A stretch of 50,501 bases of DNA from NCBI GenBank assembly GCA_028278125.1, contig JANQEY010000128.1, forward strand, positions 1 through 50,501. Reading direction: 5' to 3'. The position numbers were made by a program, and so were the translations under genes. The number at the start of each line of letters is the position of its first letter. The stretch's first letter is position 1. Source of the DNA: a bacterium. Its GTDB lineage: Bacteria > Electryoneota > Electryoneia > Electryoneales > Electryoneaceae. Shown here piece after piece: positions 1-8,356 of this stretch. Below the pieces are notes generated by a model. The model was not told where the DNA came from. It did not search any database and saw nothing but the letters and a program-made list of their open reading frames with translations.

Positions 1-194
1 TATTCTTATTATTGATTTAAGGAAAAGATAAGAAGAAATGGAGATTATTGATCAATGTTTAGGAGTCAATATACAATTGCTCAAAATACCAAAGTTTTAC
101 TGATAAAGTAGAAAGAAGATTATTGTTGAAAGTCGTCACGAGGATTAAGGACAAAGCGATCTCAAAAACAACGGTAAGCCATATAACCAATAAA

Positions 195-280
195 GATTGC
201 TTTGTTCACGGCTGTGCTTCGCACACCGCAAGCTTCGCTTCGCTACGGTTCGCTACGCTACTCTTCGCTCGCAACGACAC
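195..280. repeat. Dispersed intergenic repeat, copy 1
   Basis: The block begins with GATTGCTT and ends with TTCGCTCGCAACGACAC, and between them it is built of iterated CTTCGCT / TTCGCTACG units. A shorter copy with the same two ends lies at 2483-2520, on the other side of htpG. Its composition is unlike the AT-rich flanks. Elements of this type (GCTTCGCT...CGCAAYGAC) are known as short dispersed intergenic repeats in many bacterial genomes; assignment to that class is by resemblance only. Confidence 0.6.
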
Positions 281-310
281 GAATAGTAAACCCGGTCATC
301 AAAGCTGACA

Positions 311-380
311 GGGTCACCCACTACTTCAACTATTTGATTAACAAACTATTCCTTTTCCAGCGCCTTCACCAGGATCGAAG
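311..380 (-). pseudogene. Duplicated remnant of the htpG 3' end
   Basis: Positions 311-380 align almost without gaps to 497-565, which covers the end of htpG and its downstream flank. Read on the minus strand, the remnant still encodes SILVKALEKE followed by TAG at 346-348, against SILEKALEKE and TAG in the intact gene. Homology stops abruptly near 380, inside the coding part, where a GC-rich palindrome begins. It is too short to be functional and is best read as the scar of a tandem duplication or of a rearrangement. Confidence 0.65.
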
Positions 381-384
381 AGTA

Positions 385-415
385 TCCCGGATTGCGCGTG
401 TTCGCGAATCCGGGA
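385..415. repeat. GC-rich palindrome
   Basis: TCCCGGATT (385-393) is exactly complementary to AATCCGGGA (407-415), and the 13-base spacer adds a GCG/CGC pairing around its centre. No T-run follows on either strand within a few bases except the A-run at 417-423, which would be a U-run only upstream on the minus strand. It therefore looks like a REP-type hairpin rather than a terminator. Confidence 0.45.
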
Positions 416-470
416 GAAAAAAATATTAGTAATTTGAATCAAGCTGCCTAAATATTCGCCTTAAAGCGAT

Positions 471-499
471 AAGAAACCCGACTTGCAAGTCAAGTCGGG
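471..499 (-). terminator. Rho-independent terminator of htpG
   Basis: On the minus strand, about 32 bases after the htpG stop, CCCGACTTG (reverse of 491-499) pairs over 9 bp with CAAGTCGGG (reverse of 477-485) around a 5-base loop, followed by TTTCTT. The position and direction fit termination of htpG. Confidence 0.7.
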
Positions 500-530
500 C
501 CACCCAATACTTCAATTATATTATTATCAA

Positions 531-2408
531 CTATTCTTTTTCCAGCGCCTTCTCCAGGATCGAAGTAGTCCGTTTTACCAGCACTTTCGGATCAACCATC
601 AGACCAGCTGAGATCATGGCGTTTTCATGGAGAAGGTTAACCGCTTCACCGGCAAATTCCTTTTTGGAATCATCGGCACGCATTTCGTTCAGTTTTTTCA
701 GGATATCATGAGCAGGATTAATCTCCAGGATCATTTTTCCCATGTTAAACTCTGATTGGGTTGCAGCCTGCATCACACGCTGCATTCCCGTTGTCATCAT
801 CTGGTCAGGATTAACCAGCGCTACAGGGCTTTCTATCAGGCGGTTTGACACTTTAACTTCATCAACCTTTTCGCCAAGAATATCTTTTATCCACCTCGCC
901 AGGTCACCGGCATCCTTTTCAGGGAGTGCGTCCTTCGTTTCCATTTTCTGTTTGATGTCATCTGGCAACTCCAGGTCAGCCTGGTCAGCGGACAGCAGCT
1001 TTTTACCATCATACTCACGGACGGCAGACATCACCAGGTCGTCTATACCTTCGTAAAGGTATAATACTTCCAATCCGCTGGCACGGAAGGTTTCTATATA
1101 TGGCCCGGCTTCAATGGTCTCACGGTTAATTCCGCTGATATAGTAGATAACCTTCTGGTCATCCTTAGCACGGGTGATGTATTCATCGAGTGAAGTAAAC
1201 TTACCTTCCTCGGTTAATGAAGATTCAAATCGCAACAGTTTTGCCAGGTCGTTCCGGTTCTCGAAATCCGAATAGACACCTTCTTTAATGAACATTCCGA
1301 ATTTTTTAAAGAACTCAGCATATTTTTCGCCGTCAAAATTCGCCTCTTCATCAAACATCTTGATCAACCGCCTGGTAACCACTCTTTTAAGCTTGGCAAT
1401 CAGTGCGCTGTCCTGCATTGTCTCGCGGGAGATGTTGAGCGGTAGATCCTCGGAATCGACAACACCCTTGATAAAACGGAAGTATTCCGGTAACAGCTCC
1501 TCCATCCGCTGCTGGATGAGGACTTTTTTGCAATAAAGAGATATGTTTGCTTCAGTTTTTCCCAGGCCGAATGCTTCCATATTTTCGCCGGGGACAAACA
1601 ACAGGGCTTTGATTGCCAGGGGTGCATCAGCTGTGAAGTGTAACCTGAATGACGGTTCATCCATTCCCGGTGAGATAAACTTGTAAAAACCGTTGTAATC
1701 ATCTTCAGTAATATCACTCTTGGATTTTGTCCAGATAGCCTGGACAGTATTCACCTGCTCACCGTTCAGCTTGATGGGAAAATCGACAAAGTTGGAATAA
1801 CGCTGGACAAGTTCCTTGATCCTGTCGTTTTTGGCAAACGTTTCATTTTCATCAGTAAGTTCGACAGTAATCGAGGTACCCCGTTTTAATCCGGTTTCAT
1901 GCTTGACGTTATAACTGCCAGAACCCGTTGACGACCAAACAACACCTTCTTCATCTTTTTTATAAGAACGGGTTTTAACAGTAACCTTGTTTGCCACCAT
2001 AAACGCGGAATAGAATCCGACCCCAAACTGACCGATCAGGGTACTGTCAACCTGGTTCCCTTCAGCAATCCGTTTCAGGAATTCCCTGGAATCAGAGTGC
2101 GCGATTGTCCCGAGGTTTGTGCTTGCCTCGTCAAATGTCATCCCGATCCCGGTGTCGGTTATGGTGAACGTTTTTGCCTTTTCATCGGTATCGATTGTTA
2201 TCTCGAGGGGTGAATCCTTATCGAAGACAGATTTTTCTACCAGGGTAACATGACGCATTTTTTCCAGCGCGTCAGACGCGTTTGAAACCAGCTCGCGCAC
2301 AAATATTTCGCTGTCGGTATAAAGCGAATTGATAACGATATCCAGGAGCTGCTTTACTTCAGCCTTAAATCGTAATGTTTTTCCCTTGGATTCGGTATCT
2401 TTAGACAT
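531..2408 (-). CDS. htpG: Molecular chaperone HtpG (Hsp90)
   Basis: This is the cytosolic bacterial Hsp90, an ATP-driven homodimeric chaperone that works with DnaK/DnaJ in protein remodelling. The 625-residue length is normal for the family. The N-terminal GHKL ATPase signatures are all visible: the helix with FVRELVSNASDAL carrying the catalytic Glu, DTGIGM, NLGTIAHS for the lid, and GQFGVGFYSAFMV, followed by the GTSITVEL strand. The middle domain (roughly 230-490) and the C-terminal dimerisation domain follow and end in SILEKALEKE. The eukaryotic MEEVD tail is absent, as expected. The ATG is preceded by AGGAGGT at good spacing. The neighbour upstream is a J-domain cochaperone, but a repeat and 144 bases lie between, so they are probably separate transcripts. 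Confidence 0.98.
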   Translation of the reverse strand: MSKDTESKGKTLRFKAEVKQLLDIVINSLYTDSEIFVRELVSNASDALEKMRHVTLVEKSVFDKDSPLEITIDTDEKAKTFTITDTGIGMTFDEASTNLGTIAHSDSREFLKRIAEGNQVDSTLIGQFGVGFYSAFMVANKVTVKTRSYKKDEEGVVWSSTGSGSYNVKHETGLKRGTSITVELTDENETFAKNDRIKELVQRYSNFVDFPIKLNGEQVNTVQAIWTKSKSDITEDDYNGFYKFISPGMDEPSFRLHFTADAPLAIKALLFVPGENMEAFGLGKTEANISLYCKKVLIQQRMEELLPEYFRFIKGVVDSEDLPLNISRETMQDSALIAKLKRVVTRRLIKMFDEEANFDGEKYAEFFKKFGMFIKEGVYSDFENRNDLAKLLRFESSLTEEGKFTSLDEYITRAKDDQKVIYYISGINRETIEAGPYIETFRASGLEVLYLYEGIDDLVMSAVREYDGKKLLSADQADLELPDDIKQKMETKDALPEKDAGDLARWIKDILGEKVDEVKVSNRLIESPVALVNPDQMMTTGMQRVMQAATQSEFNMGKMILEINPAHDILKKLNEMRADDSKKEFAGEAVNLLHENAMISAGLMVDPKVLVKRTTSILEKALEKE

Positions 2409-2482
2409 CTTAATTACCTCCTGTATTCTCTATTAGAAAATCTTAAATATTAAATCATGATTTCAAAAAATCTATAAAATGA

Positions 2483-2520
2483 GATTGCTTCGCTACGCTA
2501 TGCTTCGCTCGCAACGACAC
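2483..2520. repeat. Dispersed intergenic repeat, copy 2
   Basis: This 38-base copy starts GATTGCTTCGCTACGCT and ends TTCGCTCGCAACGACAC, matching both ends of the longer copy at 195-280. It lies between the end of the DnaJ-like gene and the start of htpG. Confidence 0.6.
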
Positions 2521-2552
2521 AATTATTATCCACTTTGATTCTTTTGTGATAT

Positions 2553-3545
2553 CTACTTTTCCCAGTCTCTTGGTTTGAACGAACTTTCTTCCGCAAGCTT
2601 TTCCAGCAATTCTTTTTCCTTGTCTGAAAGTTCTTCCGGAGACTGAATATTAACATGTACTATCATATCACCACGGGTGTCGTCCCATTTTTTTAATCCG
2701 AGTCCCGGGACCTTCAGTTTTTGACCGCTGCTGATACTTTGTTTGATTGCTACCCGGACATTCCCTTCAAGTGCAGGAACTTTGATCTTCCCGCCCAACA
2801 TTGCTTCCCAGGGAGTAACCGGAACGTTGATATGAAGATCAAATCCTTCCGGTTTGAAATATGGATGAGGGGCAAACCTTACCTTCAGCAGTAAATCGCC
2901 AGCGGGTCCACCTTCGTATGATGCAACACCTTGTCCCGGGATGCGAATCTTCGAACCTTTTTTGATACCCTTGGGTATTTTTACGTCTATTGTCTTATTT
3001 CTCGATTTTAAATCATCGGGATACTCAATGGTTATCCTTCGCTTCTTTCCAAGTAATACTTCTTCGAGAGCCAATTCAATTTCGGTTTCAAAATCACCGG
3101 GACGGTCCGGCTGCGGTTGACGGGTACTTGCGTTTTTATGGCGACGATGTGCTCTTCCTCCACCGCTGAATCCCTCGAAACCGGTAAAATTGCCAAAACC
3201 CCCGAAAAGGATATCAAAAAAATCGCTGAAATCACCGATATCCGCCTGTTGGCCAGCTCCCTGGCCCATCCCGGAAAACATCTGCTCCCATCCGGGTGGT
3301 GGATGGAAATCCTGACCTGCCTGCCAGTTCTGTCCTAGAGTATCATACCGTTTTCTCTTTTCCGGATCCTTAAGAACTTCGTGTGCTTCCTGGATCTCTT
3401 TGAACTTGTCCTCAGCACCCACAGCCTTGTTTACATCCGGATGGTATTTTCGAACCAGTTTCCGATACTGTTTCTCGATTGCTTCCTGCGAAGCTGTACG
3501 ATCAACATTCAGAATATCATAATAGTCTTTATATTTTACTGCCAT
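2553..3545 (-). CDS. DnaJ/CbpA-type J-domain cochaperone
   Basis: A J-domain cochaperone that stimulates DnaK ATPase and delivers substrates. Residues 4-68 form the J domain with the HPD motif at 35-37. A Gly/Phe-rich linker follows (about 85-140, with FGGFGNFTGFEGF), then the two beta-sandwich substrate-binding domains (about 155-325, with IKIPKGIKKGSKIRIPGQG-like features). The CxxCxGxG zinc-finger repeats of DnaJ itself are absent, so this is a class II (CbpA-like) protein. The start chosen is the ATG at 3545, giving MAVKYKDYY with AGGT just upstream; a TTG four codons earlier is in frame but overlaps that binding site. It lies upstream of htpG in the same direction. A canonical DnaJ may be elsewhere in the genome. 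Confidence 0.93.
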   Translation of the reverse strand: MAVKYKDYYDILNVDRTASQEAIEKQYRKLVRKYHPDVNKAVGAEDKFKEIQEAHEVLKDPEKRKRYDTLGQNWQAGQDFHPPPGWEQMFSGMGQGAGQQADIGDFSDFFDILFGGFGNFTGFEGFSGGGRAHRRHKNASTRQPQPDRPGDFETEIELALEEVLLGKKRRITIEYPDDLKSRNKTIDVKIPKGIKKGSKIRIPGQGVASYEGGPAGDLLLKVRFAPHPYFKPEGFDLHINVPVTPWEAMLGGKIKVPALEGNVRVAIKQSISSGQKLKVPGLGLKKWDDTRGDMIVHVNIQSPEELSDKEKELLEKLAEESSFKPRDWEK

Positions 3546-3710
3546 AATTACCTGCAACTGCCCGTTAATATAATTCCTGTATTAATCAGCCAACCGAATA
3601 TACAAAAACGAATTATAACCAATACAATTAACTTACTCAATCGCCTCTATTCGAGATATTCTCCTCCTCATTCGAGAATCTCTACTTTAGTAAACTCAGG
3701 ACGGTTCCAA

Positions 3711-3740
3711 TAAAAAACCGGGCATTCAGCCCGGAAAAAA
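3711..3740 (-). terminator. Terminator of the accC operon
   Basis: On the minus strand, 27 bases after the stop of the Rrf2 gene, CCGGGC pairs with GCCCGG around the loop TGAAT and runs straight into TTTTTTA. The A-run on the other side (3735-3740) makes the structure symmetrical, so it may also stop readthrough from the left. Confidence 0.85.
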
Positions 3741-3760
3741 CTATCAAGTATTTCTTAGAT

Positions 3761-4189
3761 CTATTGTTGTTCAGTATTAAATTTCAGCTCTTTTGTAAGG
3801 GTTGCAAGGTCAATTTCCGCGAGGAACTCGATTAAACCTCGCTGGTATGGAGTCCATCTTTTTGCTACGATGTCCACCATATGCTCGGGTGCATCCTCAA
3901 ATCCGGGAAGGCTAACGCTGCCGGTATCAATATCATCCGTGACCTTTGCAATATCATACAGGCTGATCGTCTCAGGATCACGCGCCAGCCTTAGTCCACC
4001 ATTTCTGCCTCTAACGCTGTCTACAAGCCCGGCAGAGCTGAGATTTTGAAGTACTTTGCTGAGGAATGACGCGGGCATCCCGGTTTCCTCAGCCAGTTCT
4101 CCCGCCAGACGTTTCGCTTGCGGATTTTCATAAATTTCCGCTAGTCGAATCATCGCTCTTACTGCATATCCCCAGCTCTTGGAAAACAT
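3761..4189 (-). CDS. Rrf2-family transcriptional regulator
   Basis: A small winged-helix DNA-binding protein (142 residues). The N-terminus FSKSWGYAVRAMIRLAE matches the first helix of Rrf2 proteins. The HTH lies at about 25-50 (LAEETGMPASFLSKVLQNL), followed by the wing with VRGRNGGLRLARDP. There is no cysteine anywhere in the protein, so unlike IscR, NsrR or RsrR it cannot carry an Fe-S cluster through Cys ligands and must respond to something else. The start taken is the ATG at 4189, which has GGGGG five bases upstream; a GTG two codons earlier sits inside that site. It is the third gene of the accC operon, 19 bases behind the biotin carrier gene, so a role in controlling acyl-CoA carboxylase genes is a reasonable inference, not shown. 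Confidence 0.88.
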   Translation of the reverse strand: MFSKSWGYAVRAMIRLAEIYENPQAKRLAGELAEETGMPASFLSKVLQNLSSAGLVDSVRGRNGGLRLARDPETISLYDIAKVTDDIDTGSVSLPGFEDAPEHMVDIVAKRWTPYQRGLIEFLAEIDLATLTKELKFNTEQQ

Positions 4190-4208
4190 AATCACCCCCG
4201 GTGATTTG

Positions 4209-4703
4209 TTATTCTACATCTTCTATTTCGATCAGCGGAATTCCGGCATCCACCTGCTGACCTTCTTCGCAGGCGAGTTTACCAACCTTTCCCTCTTTGG
4301 GAGCATGAAGCGTATGTTCCATTTTCATTGCTTCAACGATAATCACCTGTTGGCCTTCCTCAACATGGTCGCCTTCACTCACCAGTACTTTTATCACCTT
4401 ACCCGGCATTGGCGCTGCAACAGAATTTTCACTGGCGCCACCTGCGCCCATTTCGTCTTGCGCACGCGCGTCTTCAAATACGTATACGTTTCCGTTGACC
4501 GCCGCCCAGATCTTACCATCATGTTCTGAGGCGACAACATGGTAGGCATCTCCATTCACCCGCCAGAGCCCTTCCCCATGTGATGTGCGTAATAATGGTC
4601 CTTCGAAGGATTCCCCATCTATTATTGCTGTTAAAATCTGATCTCTGATCTCTGCTTTGATGGTCCGAACATCCGAACCGGTTTTTAACTCACGTGATTT
4701 CAC
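4209..4703 (-). CDS. Biotin carboxyl carrier protein (acyl-CoA carboxylase)
   Basis: This protein carries the covalently bound biotin that shuttles carboxyl groups from biotin carboxylase to a carboxyltransferase. Residues about 95-163 are a biotinyl domain; EAMKMEH places the biotinylated lysine at K127. The first 80 residues are not the Ala/Pro-rich linker usual in AccB. They look like the domain that links the carboxylase and biotin parts in PCC/MCC-type alpha subunits (GLWRVNGDAYHV, then KIWAAVNGNVYVFE). Its GTG start overlaps the accC stop in GTGA, which implies translational coupling. Together with the gene upstream it reads as a split acyl-CoA carboxylase alpha subunit. The carboxyltransferase subunit is not in the window, so acetyl-CoA, propionyl-CoA or another acyl-CoA could be the substrate. 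Confidence 0.92.
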   Translation of the reverse strand: MKSRELKTGSDVRTIKAEIRDQILTAIIDGESFEGPLLRTSHGEGLWRVNGDAYHVVASEHDGKIWAAVNGNVYVFEDARAQDEMGAGGASENSVAAPMPGKVIKVLVSEGDHVEEGQQVIIVEAMKMEHTLHAPKEGKVGKLACEEGQQVDAGIPLIEIEDVE

Positions 4704-6196
4704 AGTACTTCTCCAATCCTCCAGGCACCCAGGCTTTCCCAGGGAGTAGGTTGTTTAATTTGTCCATTCCCCCCGGAACTTACAATTTGTTTTTCAGGTA
4801 GAGCCGCGGCAACCCCAAGAGCGATTTTCTGCTCTTTTTCGTCGATACCATCCCAATCGCTGAAATGAAGTTCGATAAAGTCTGTTCTTGTTTCACCCTT
4901 AATAAAAGGTTCAGAATCGAGCACATCACGCAGGAACGGCGCTGTAGTCGGAACACCAAGGGCAACCGTATGCTTCAGGGCGTTGATCAAACGTTTCCTT
5001 GAAGATTCACGGTCTGGTCCCCAGGCAATAATCTTTGACATGATGGGATCATATTCCATTGGCACCGGAACACCTTCAACTACACCACTCTCAACCCGTA
5101 CGCCGGGTCCACGTGGCTCTTTCAGATATAGCAACTGTCCTGCAGCGGGCAGAAATCCTGATGCCGGATCCTCGGCGTATATTCTCGCTTCTATAGCATG
5201 ACCTCTCTGCACAAGGTCTTCCTGTTTCCAACTCAGTTTTTCACCTGAAGCTACTCGGAACTGTTCTGCTACCAGGTCAACTCCAACTACTTCCTCAGTT
5301 ACCGGGTGTTCAACCTGGATACGTGTATTTACTTCGAGGAAATAGAATTTTCCATGTTTATCAAGCAGGAATTCTACTGTTCCGGCATTGACATAATTAG
5401 CGGCTTTTGCCGTCGCTACAGCCGCATCACCCATCTCTTTCCTCAGCTCCGGACTGACTGCAACTGACGGGGTTTCTTCAACAACCTTCTGATGCCGTCT
5501 CTGAATCGAACATTCCCGCTCAAAGACATGTATTGTGTTTCCGTGTGAATCGGCAAAGATCTGGAATTCGATATGTCGCGGTTCTTCAATCCATTTTTCC
5601 AGGAACACCCGTGAGTCGCCAAAAGCGCTCTTTGCCTCGCGCATGGCTCCCTCAACGGCGTCAGCCACCTGGGAAACATCATTGACAATCCTCATGCCTT
5701 TCCCGCCACCACCGGCAGCCGCCTTGATCAGGAGCGGAAATCCGATCCGTTCAGCTTCTTTTTCGAAGGTCTTAATATCGGCTTTGTCAGAAGAATACCC
5801 GGGGGTTACCGGTACACCGGCTTTTTCCATGGCAATCCTGCTGCGGACTTTATCGCCCAGCAGGTCAATCGCCTCAGGTGGTGGACCTACCCAGGTTAAT
5901 CCAGCATCAATCACTGCCCTTGCAAATGCGGCACGTTCGGCAAGGAAACCATAACCGGGATGAACCGCTTCGCACCCGGTATTTACCGCGGCGTCAATTA
6001 TCTTATCGATCGCAAGGTAACTTTCCCCCGGTGGGGGAGGACCCAGCAGGACTGCTTCATCGGCAAGACGAACATGCAGCGCGCTGGCATCAGCTTCACT
6101 GTAGACCGAAACCGGGCTGATACCAAGAGAACGGCAGGCACGAATTATTCGAACTGCTATTTCACCACGATTTGCAACCAGAACTTTTTGGAACAT
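4700..6196 (-). CDS. accC: Biotin carboxylase (acyl-CoA carboxylase subunit)
   Basis: Catalyses ATP- and bicarbonate-dependent carboxylation of biotin on the carrier protein. The order is the N-terminal domain (VLVANRGEIAVRIIRA), an ATP-grasp domain with the Gly-rich loop KAAAGGGGKGM near 158-168, the catalytic FLEVNTRIQVEHPVTEE near 290, and the C-terminal domain with GHAIEARIYAEDP. At 498 residues it is about 50 longer than classic AccC; the extra end (PTPWESLGAWRIGEVL) matches the segment that follows the carboxylase part in fused alpha subunits of PCC/MCC-type enzymes. It is the first gene of a three-gene operon with the biotin carrier (4-base overlap) and the Rrf2 regulator. ATG start. 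Confidence 0.95.
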   Translation of the reverse strand: MFQKVLVANRGEIAVRIIRACRSLGISPVSVYSEADASALHVRLADEAVLLGPPPPGESYLAIDKIIDAAVNTGCEAVHPGYGFLAERAAFARAVIDAGLTWVGPPPEAIDLLGDKVRSRIAMEKAGVPVTPGYSSDKADIKTFEKEAERIGFPLLIKAAAGGGGKGMRIVNDVSQVADAVEGAMREAKSAFGDSRVFLEKWIEEPRHIEFQIFADSHGNTIHVFERECSIQRRHQKVVEETPSVAVSPELRKEMGDAAVATAKAANYVNAGTVEFLLDKHGKFYFLEVNTRIQVEHPVTEEVVGVDLVAEQFRVASGEKLSWKQEDLVQRGHAIEARIYAEDPASGFLPAAGQLLYLKEPRGPGVRVESGVVEGVPVPMEYDPIMSKIIAWGPDRESSRKRLINALKHTVALGVPTTAPFLRDVLDSEPFIKGETRTDFIELHFSDWDGIDEKEQKIALGVAAALPEKQIVSSGGNGQIKQPTPWESLGAWRIGEVL

Positions 6197-6251
6197 GTCG
6201 GTTCCCGTTAATTTTTGTTATGCACATCTATAATAAATGATGAAGAAAACC

Positions 6252-6260
6252 ATTATAGCA
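6252..6260 (-). promoter_or_regulatory. Possible extended -10 promoter of the accC operon
   Basis: On the minus strand the sequence TGCTATAAT is a perfect extended -10 (TGnTATAAT), about 56 bases upstream of the accC start. No good -35 hexamer is placed before it, which extended -10 promoters can tolerate. This rests on motif match only. Confidence 0.4.
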
Positions 6261-6280
6261 AATAGTACCTCTTTAGACTA

Positions 6281-8356
6281 TCAGGTAAATTGCACGACCA
6301 TCAGGTAGAGAGCAAACACAACCATCATCAAGCCTTCACCTGCAATAAATCCACTCGCGAGTGAAGCACCATATTTTTCTACCTTTACCGGTTGTTTCTT
6401 GGTATATATATATGTCAGGAAAGCACCCAACCACATTGAGATCGAATAGACTGCCGGTACCATAAATGCGATTCCGAAAGCTACCGGACTAGGCAGCCAT
6501 TTATTCACTTTCGGCCAGGCTTTTCCGGCCAGTGGTAGAATAATACCGATTGCTGCACCCACCAGGGCACCCCACATCGCACCGGGAGGAAGCGCATCCA
6601 GTCCAACAGCCAGCACTTCAGCCATTTTGTACCAGGCAAACACCGCAGGCCCGGGGAATTCATCGCCGGGAATTTCGTAAACTGTAAACAGGATCTTAAA
6701 AGTAGCTGCAGCGGCAAATACACCGACGATTACACCAATCAACTGGGTAATAACCTGTCTTCGAATCGAAACCTTGAGCATGTACCCGGCTTTCAGGTCA
6801 TGCATCAGGTCACCCGCCTGTGACGCTCCTGCACTGGTGATTGCAGCCGCCATCAGGTTAATCTGCATCTTTCCGGGAGCGATTGCGCCATATACAACCT
6901 GGGTGATCTTTCCCATCGCACCGACAGGATTAATATCTGTTTCACCTGTCGCCCGTACGGCAATTGCGGCAATGAAGAATGATAATATTACCGCCAGGAT
7001 CCCTTCCCAGACTGGAATCTGGAAATATATTTTCGCGAGTGTTGCCGTCAAAATTGTAGCTGCCGTCATACCTATCAACCAATATTTCATGGGATATGGA
7101 TCGGGAGCATCTTCCTCTTCCTCTTCGCTAACTGATGTATCACCTGCGGGTGTCGTTTTACTCACAGCTCGTTTCAGGGATGAGAAGGTGTTAACAACCG
7201 AACGCCATTGCATTCCCAGGCTGACAAAACTGGCGGTGATCATCAATGAGACACCGGTCCAGAGCACCCAGTTAAATCCAGCACGATAGGGACTTGTTGT
7301 ATCCGGTGGACGGTCAATTATTGGAACCGGAATTGCTCCCATTTCAGGAGTCATGCCCGCTTTCAGCAGCAGCTCGTTGGGGGCACCGTAATGGCGAAGA
7401 ACGTCAATCGTTGTAATATTATCCCTGTGGCTGGCAACAACTCCCGCCCTGCGTAACGATTCGTCCATTTCCCTGTTTAAAGCTGACTCAGCGGATTTTA
7501 ATCCCCGTCCCTGGTTTTCATTTGCATGCTGGACATTAGCAATTGCACTCTCAACGGCGGCAATATCCGGCTTTACTTCGACGGTTCCATTATTCAATAA
7601 AATCGGTGTTATTACTCCCCAGGCGACAAGGGCGCCGACTAATAAACTCCATCCTACCTTTGGTCCAATAAGGACACCGGCACCAAGCATCATCGGGGAA
7701 AGATTAACTCCCAGCTGAAGAGAATGAACAGCTATACCCAGGATTGCAATATTAAATAAACCTATATCGTTAAATGATAAATTTTCAAATGGTGCTAATC
7801 CCATTGGTTCAATCAGGAAGAGAAGTTTAAAAACACCCGCAAACACGGCAGCAAATACTAAAACTTTTGTCTTCTTAAGGGCTTCGACACCGGAAGCATA
7901 CATTGCCTTGATTGTTTCTCCGGCAGCTGTCCCCGTCGGATATTTAAGTTTATCAACAACGACCATCTGTTTTCTTAAGGGAACGGCAAAATGGACACCG
8001 AGGAAGGCGATCGAGATTGCCCAGATGGTAAGTGAGAGAAAACTGAGAGGTTCTTGTCCATTTGCGGCTCGAATCATTTCGAGCGCGGGAATCGCGGCAA
8101 CAAATCCTCCCGCTGACGCCATTGTACCGGCAGATGAACCGGCTGTCGCTGAAATGAGATTTTCTCGTGATGAATAAGGATTACTTTTACTTGCAAGTGC
8201 ACGCCAGATAGCGAAACTGATAACCGCCGCGGTGATTGATGCACCAAATGTCCAGCCGATCTTTAAACCGATAGTTACATTTGAAGCACCGATCAAACAT
8301 CCTACAAACAGTCCTGAAATTACAGCCCGGAAAGTGAGCTCAGAGGTTGATTTCAT
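6281..8356 (-). CDS. OPT-family oligopeptide transporter
   Basis: A 691-residue inner membrane protein with about 14-16 hydrophobic segments. Family features are the start FRAVISGLFVGCLIGASNVTIGLKIGW-like helix pair, PLRKQMVVVDKLKYPTGTAAGE, and TSAGASQAGDLMHDLKAGYML in the second half, which is the most conserved OPT segment. A soluble loop of about 100 residues near 270-350 and an acidic cytoplasmic loop (SEEEEEDAPDP, about 410) interrupt the helices. OPT proteins import peptides or metal-chelate peptides with protons; the cargo here cannot be told. GGAG lies six bases before the ATG. The secreted proteases and peptidases elsewhere in the window would make peptide uptake fitting, which is inference. 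Confidence 0.92.
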   Translation of the reverse strand: MKSTSELTFRAVISGLFVGCLIGASNVTIGLKIGWTFGASITAAVISFAIWRALASKSNPYSSRENLISATAGSSAGTMASAGGFVAAIPALEMIRAANGQEPLSFLSLTIWAISIAFLGVHFAVPLRKQMVVVDKLKYPTGTAAGETIKAMYASGVEALKKTKVLVFAAVFAGVFKLLFLIEPMGLAPFENLSFNDIGLFNIAILGIAVHSLQLGVNLSPMMLGAGVLIGPKVGWSLLVGALVAWGVITPILLNNGTVEVKPDIAAVESAIANVQHANENQGRGLKSAESALNREMDESLRRAGVVASHRDNITTIDVLRHYGAPNELLLKAGMTPEMGAIPVPIIDRPPDTTSPYRAGFNWVLWTGVSLMITASFVSLGMQWRSVVNTFSSLKRAVSKTTPAGDTSVSEEEEEDAPDPYPMKYWLIGMTAATILTATLAKIYFQIPVWEGILAVILSFFIAAIAVRATGETDINPVGAMGKITQVVYGAIAPGKMQINLMAAAITSAGASQAGDLMHDLKAGYMLKVSIRRQVITQLIGVIVGVFAAAATFKILFTVYEIPGDEFPGPAVFAWYKMAEVLAVGLDALPPGAMWGALVGAAIGIILPLAGKAWPKVNKWLPSPVAFGIAFMVPAVYSISMWLGAFLTYIYTKKQPVKVEKYGASLASGFIAGEGLMMVVFALYLMVVQFT

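Larger units (their letters stand above)
1..530. other. Intergenic region downstream of htpG
   Basis: I see no convincing protein gene here. The two short open frames around positions 123-429 run through repeat sequence and are not supported by a ribosome binding site or by family resemblance. What the region does hold is a dispersed GCTTCGCT-type repeat (195-280), a degraded duplicate of the last codons of htpG (311-380), a GC-rich palindrome (385-415) and the htpG terminator (471-499). Confidence 0.6.

Noticed and set aside
385..415. Palindrome as terminator of an upstream transcript
   Set aside because: No T-run follows on the right strand; listed as a repeat.
123..429. Two overlapping short frames upstream of the htpG remnant
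   Set aside because: They translate the dispersed repeat and the htpG remnant in wrong frames or strand.
5535..5954. 139-codon plus-strand frame inside accC
   Set aside because: Shadow of accC, with Pro/Ser-rich composition and no start context.
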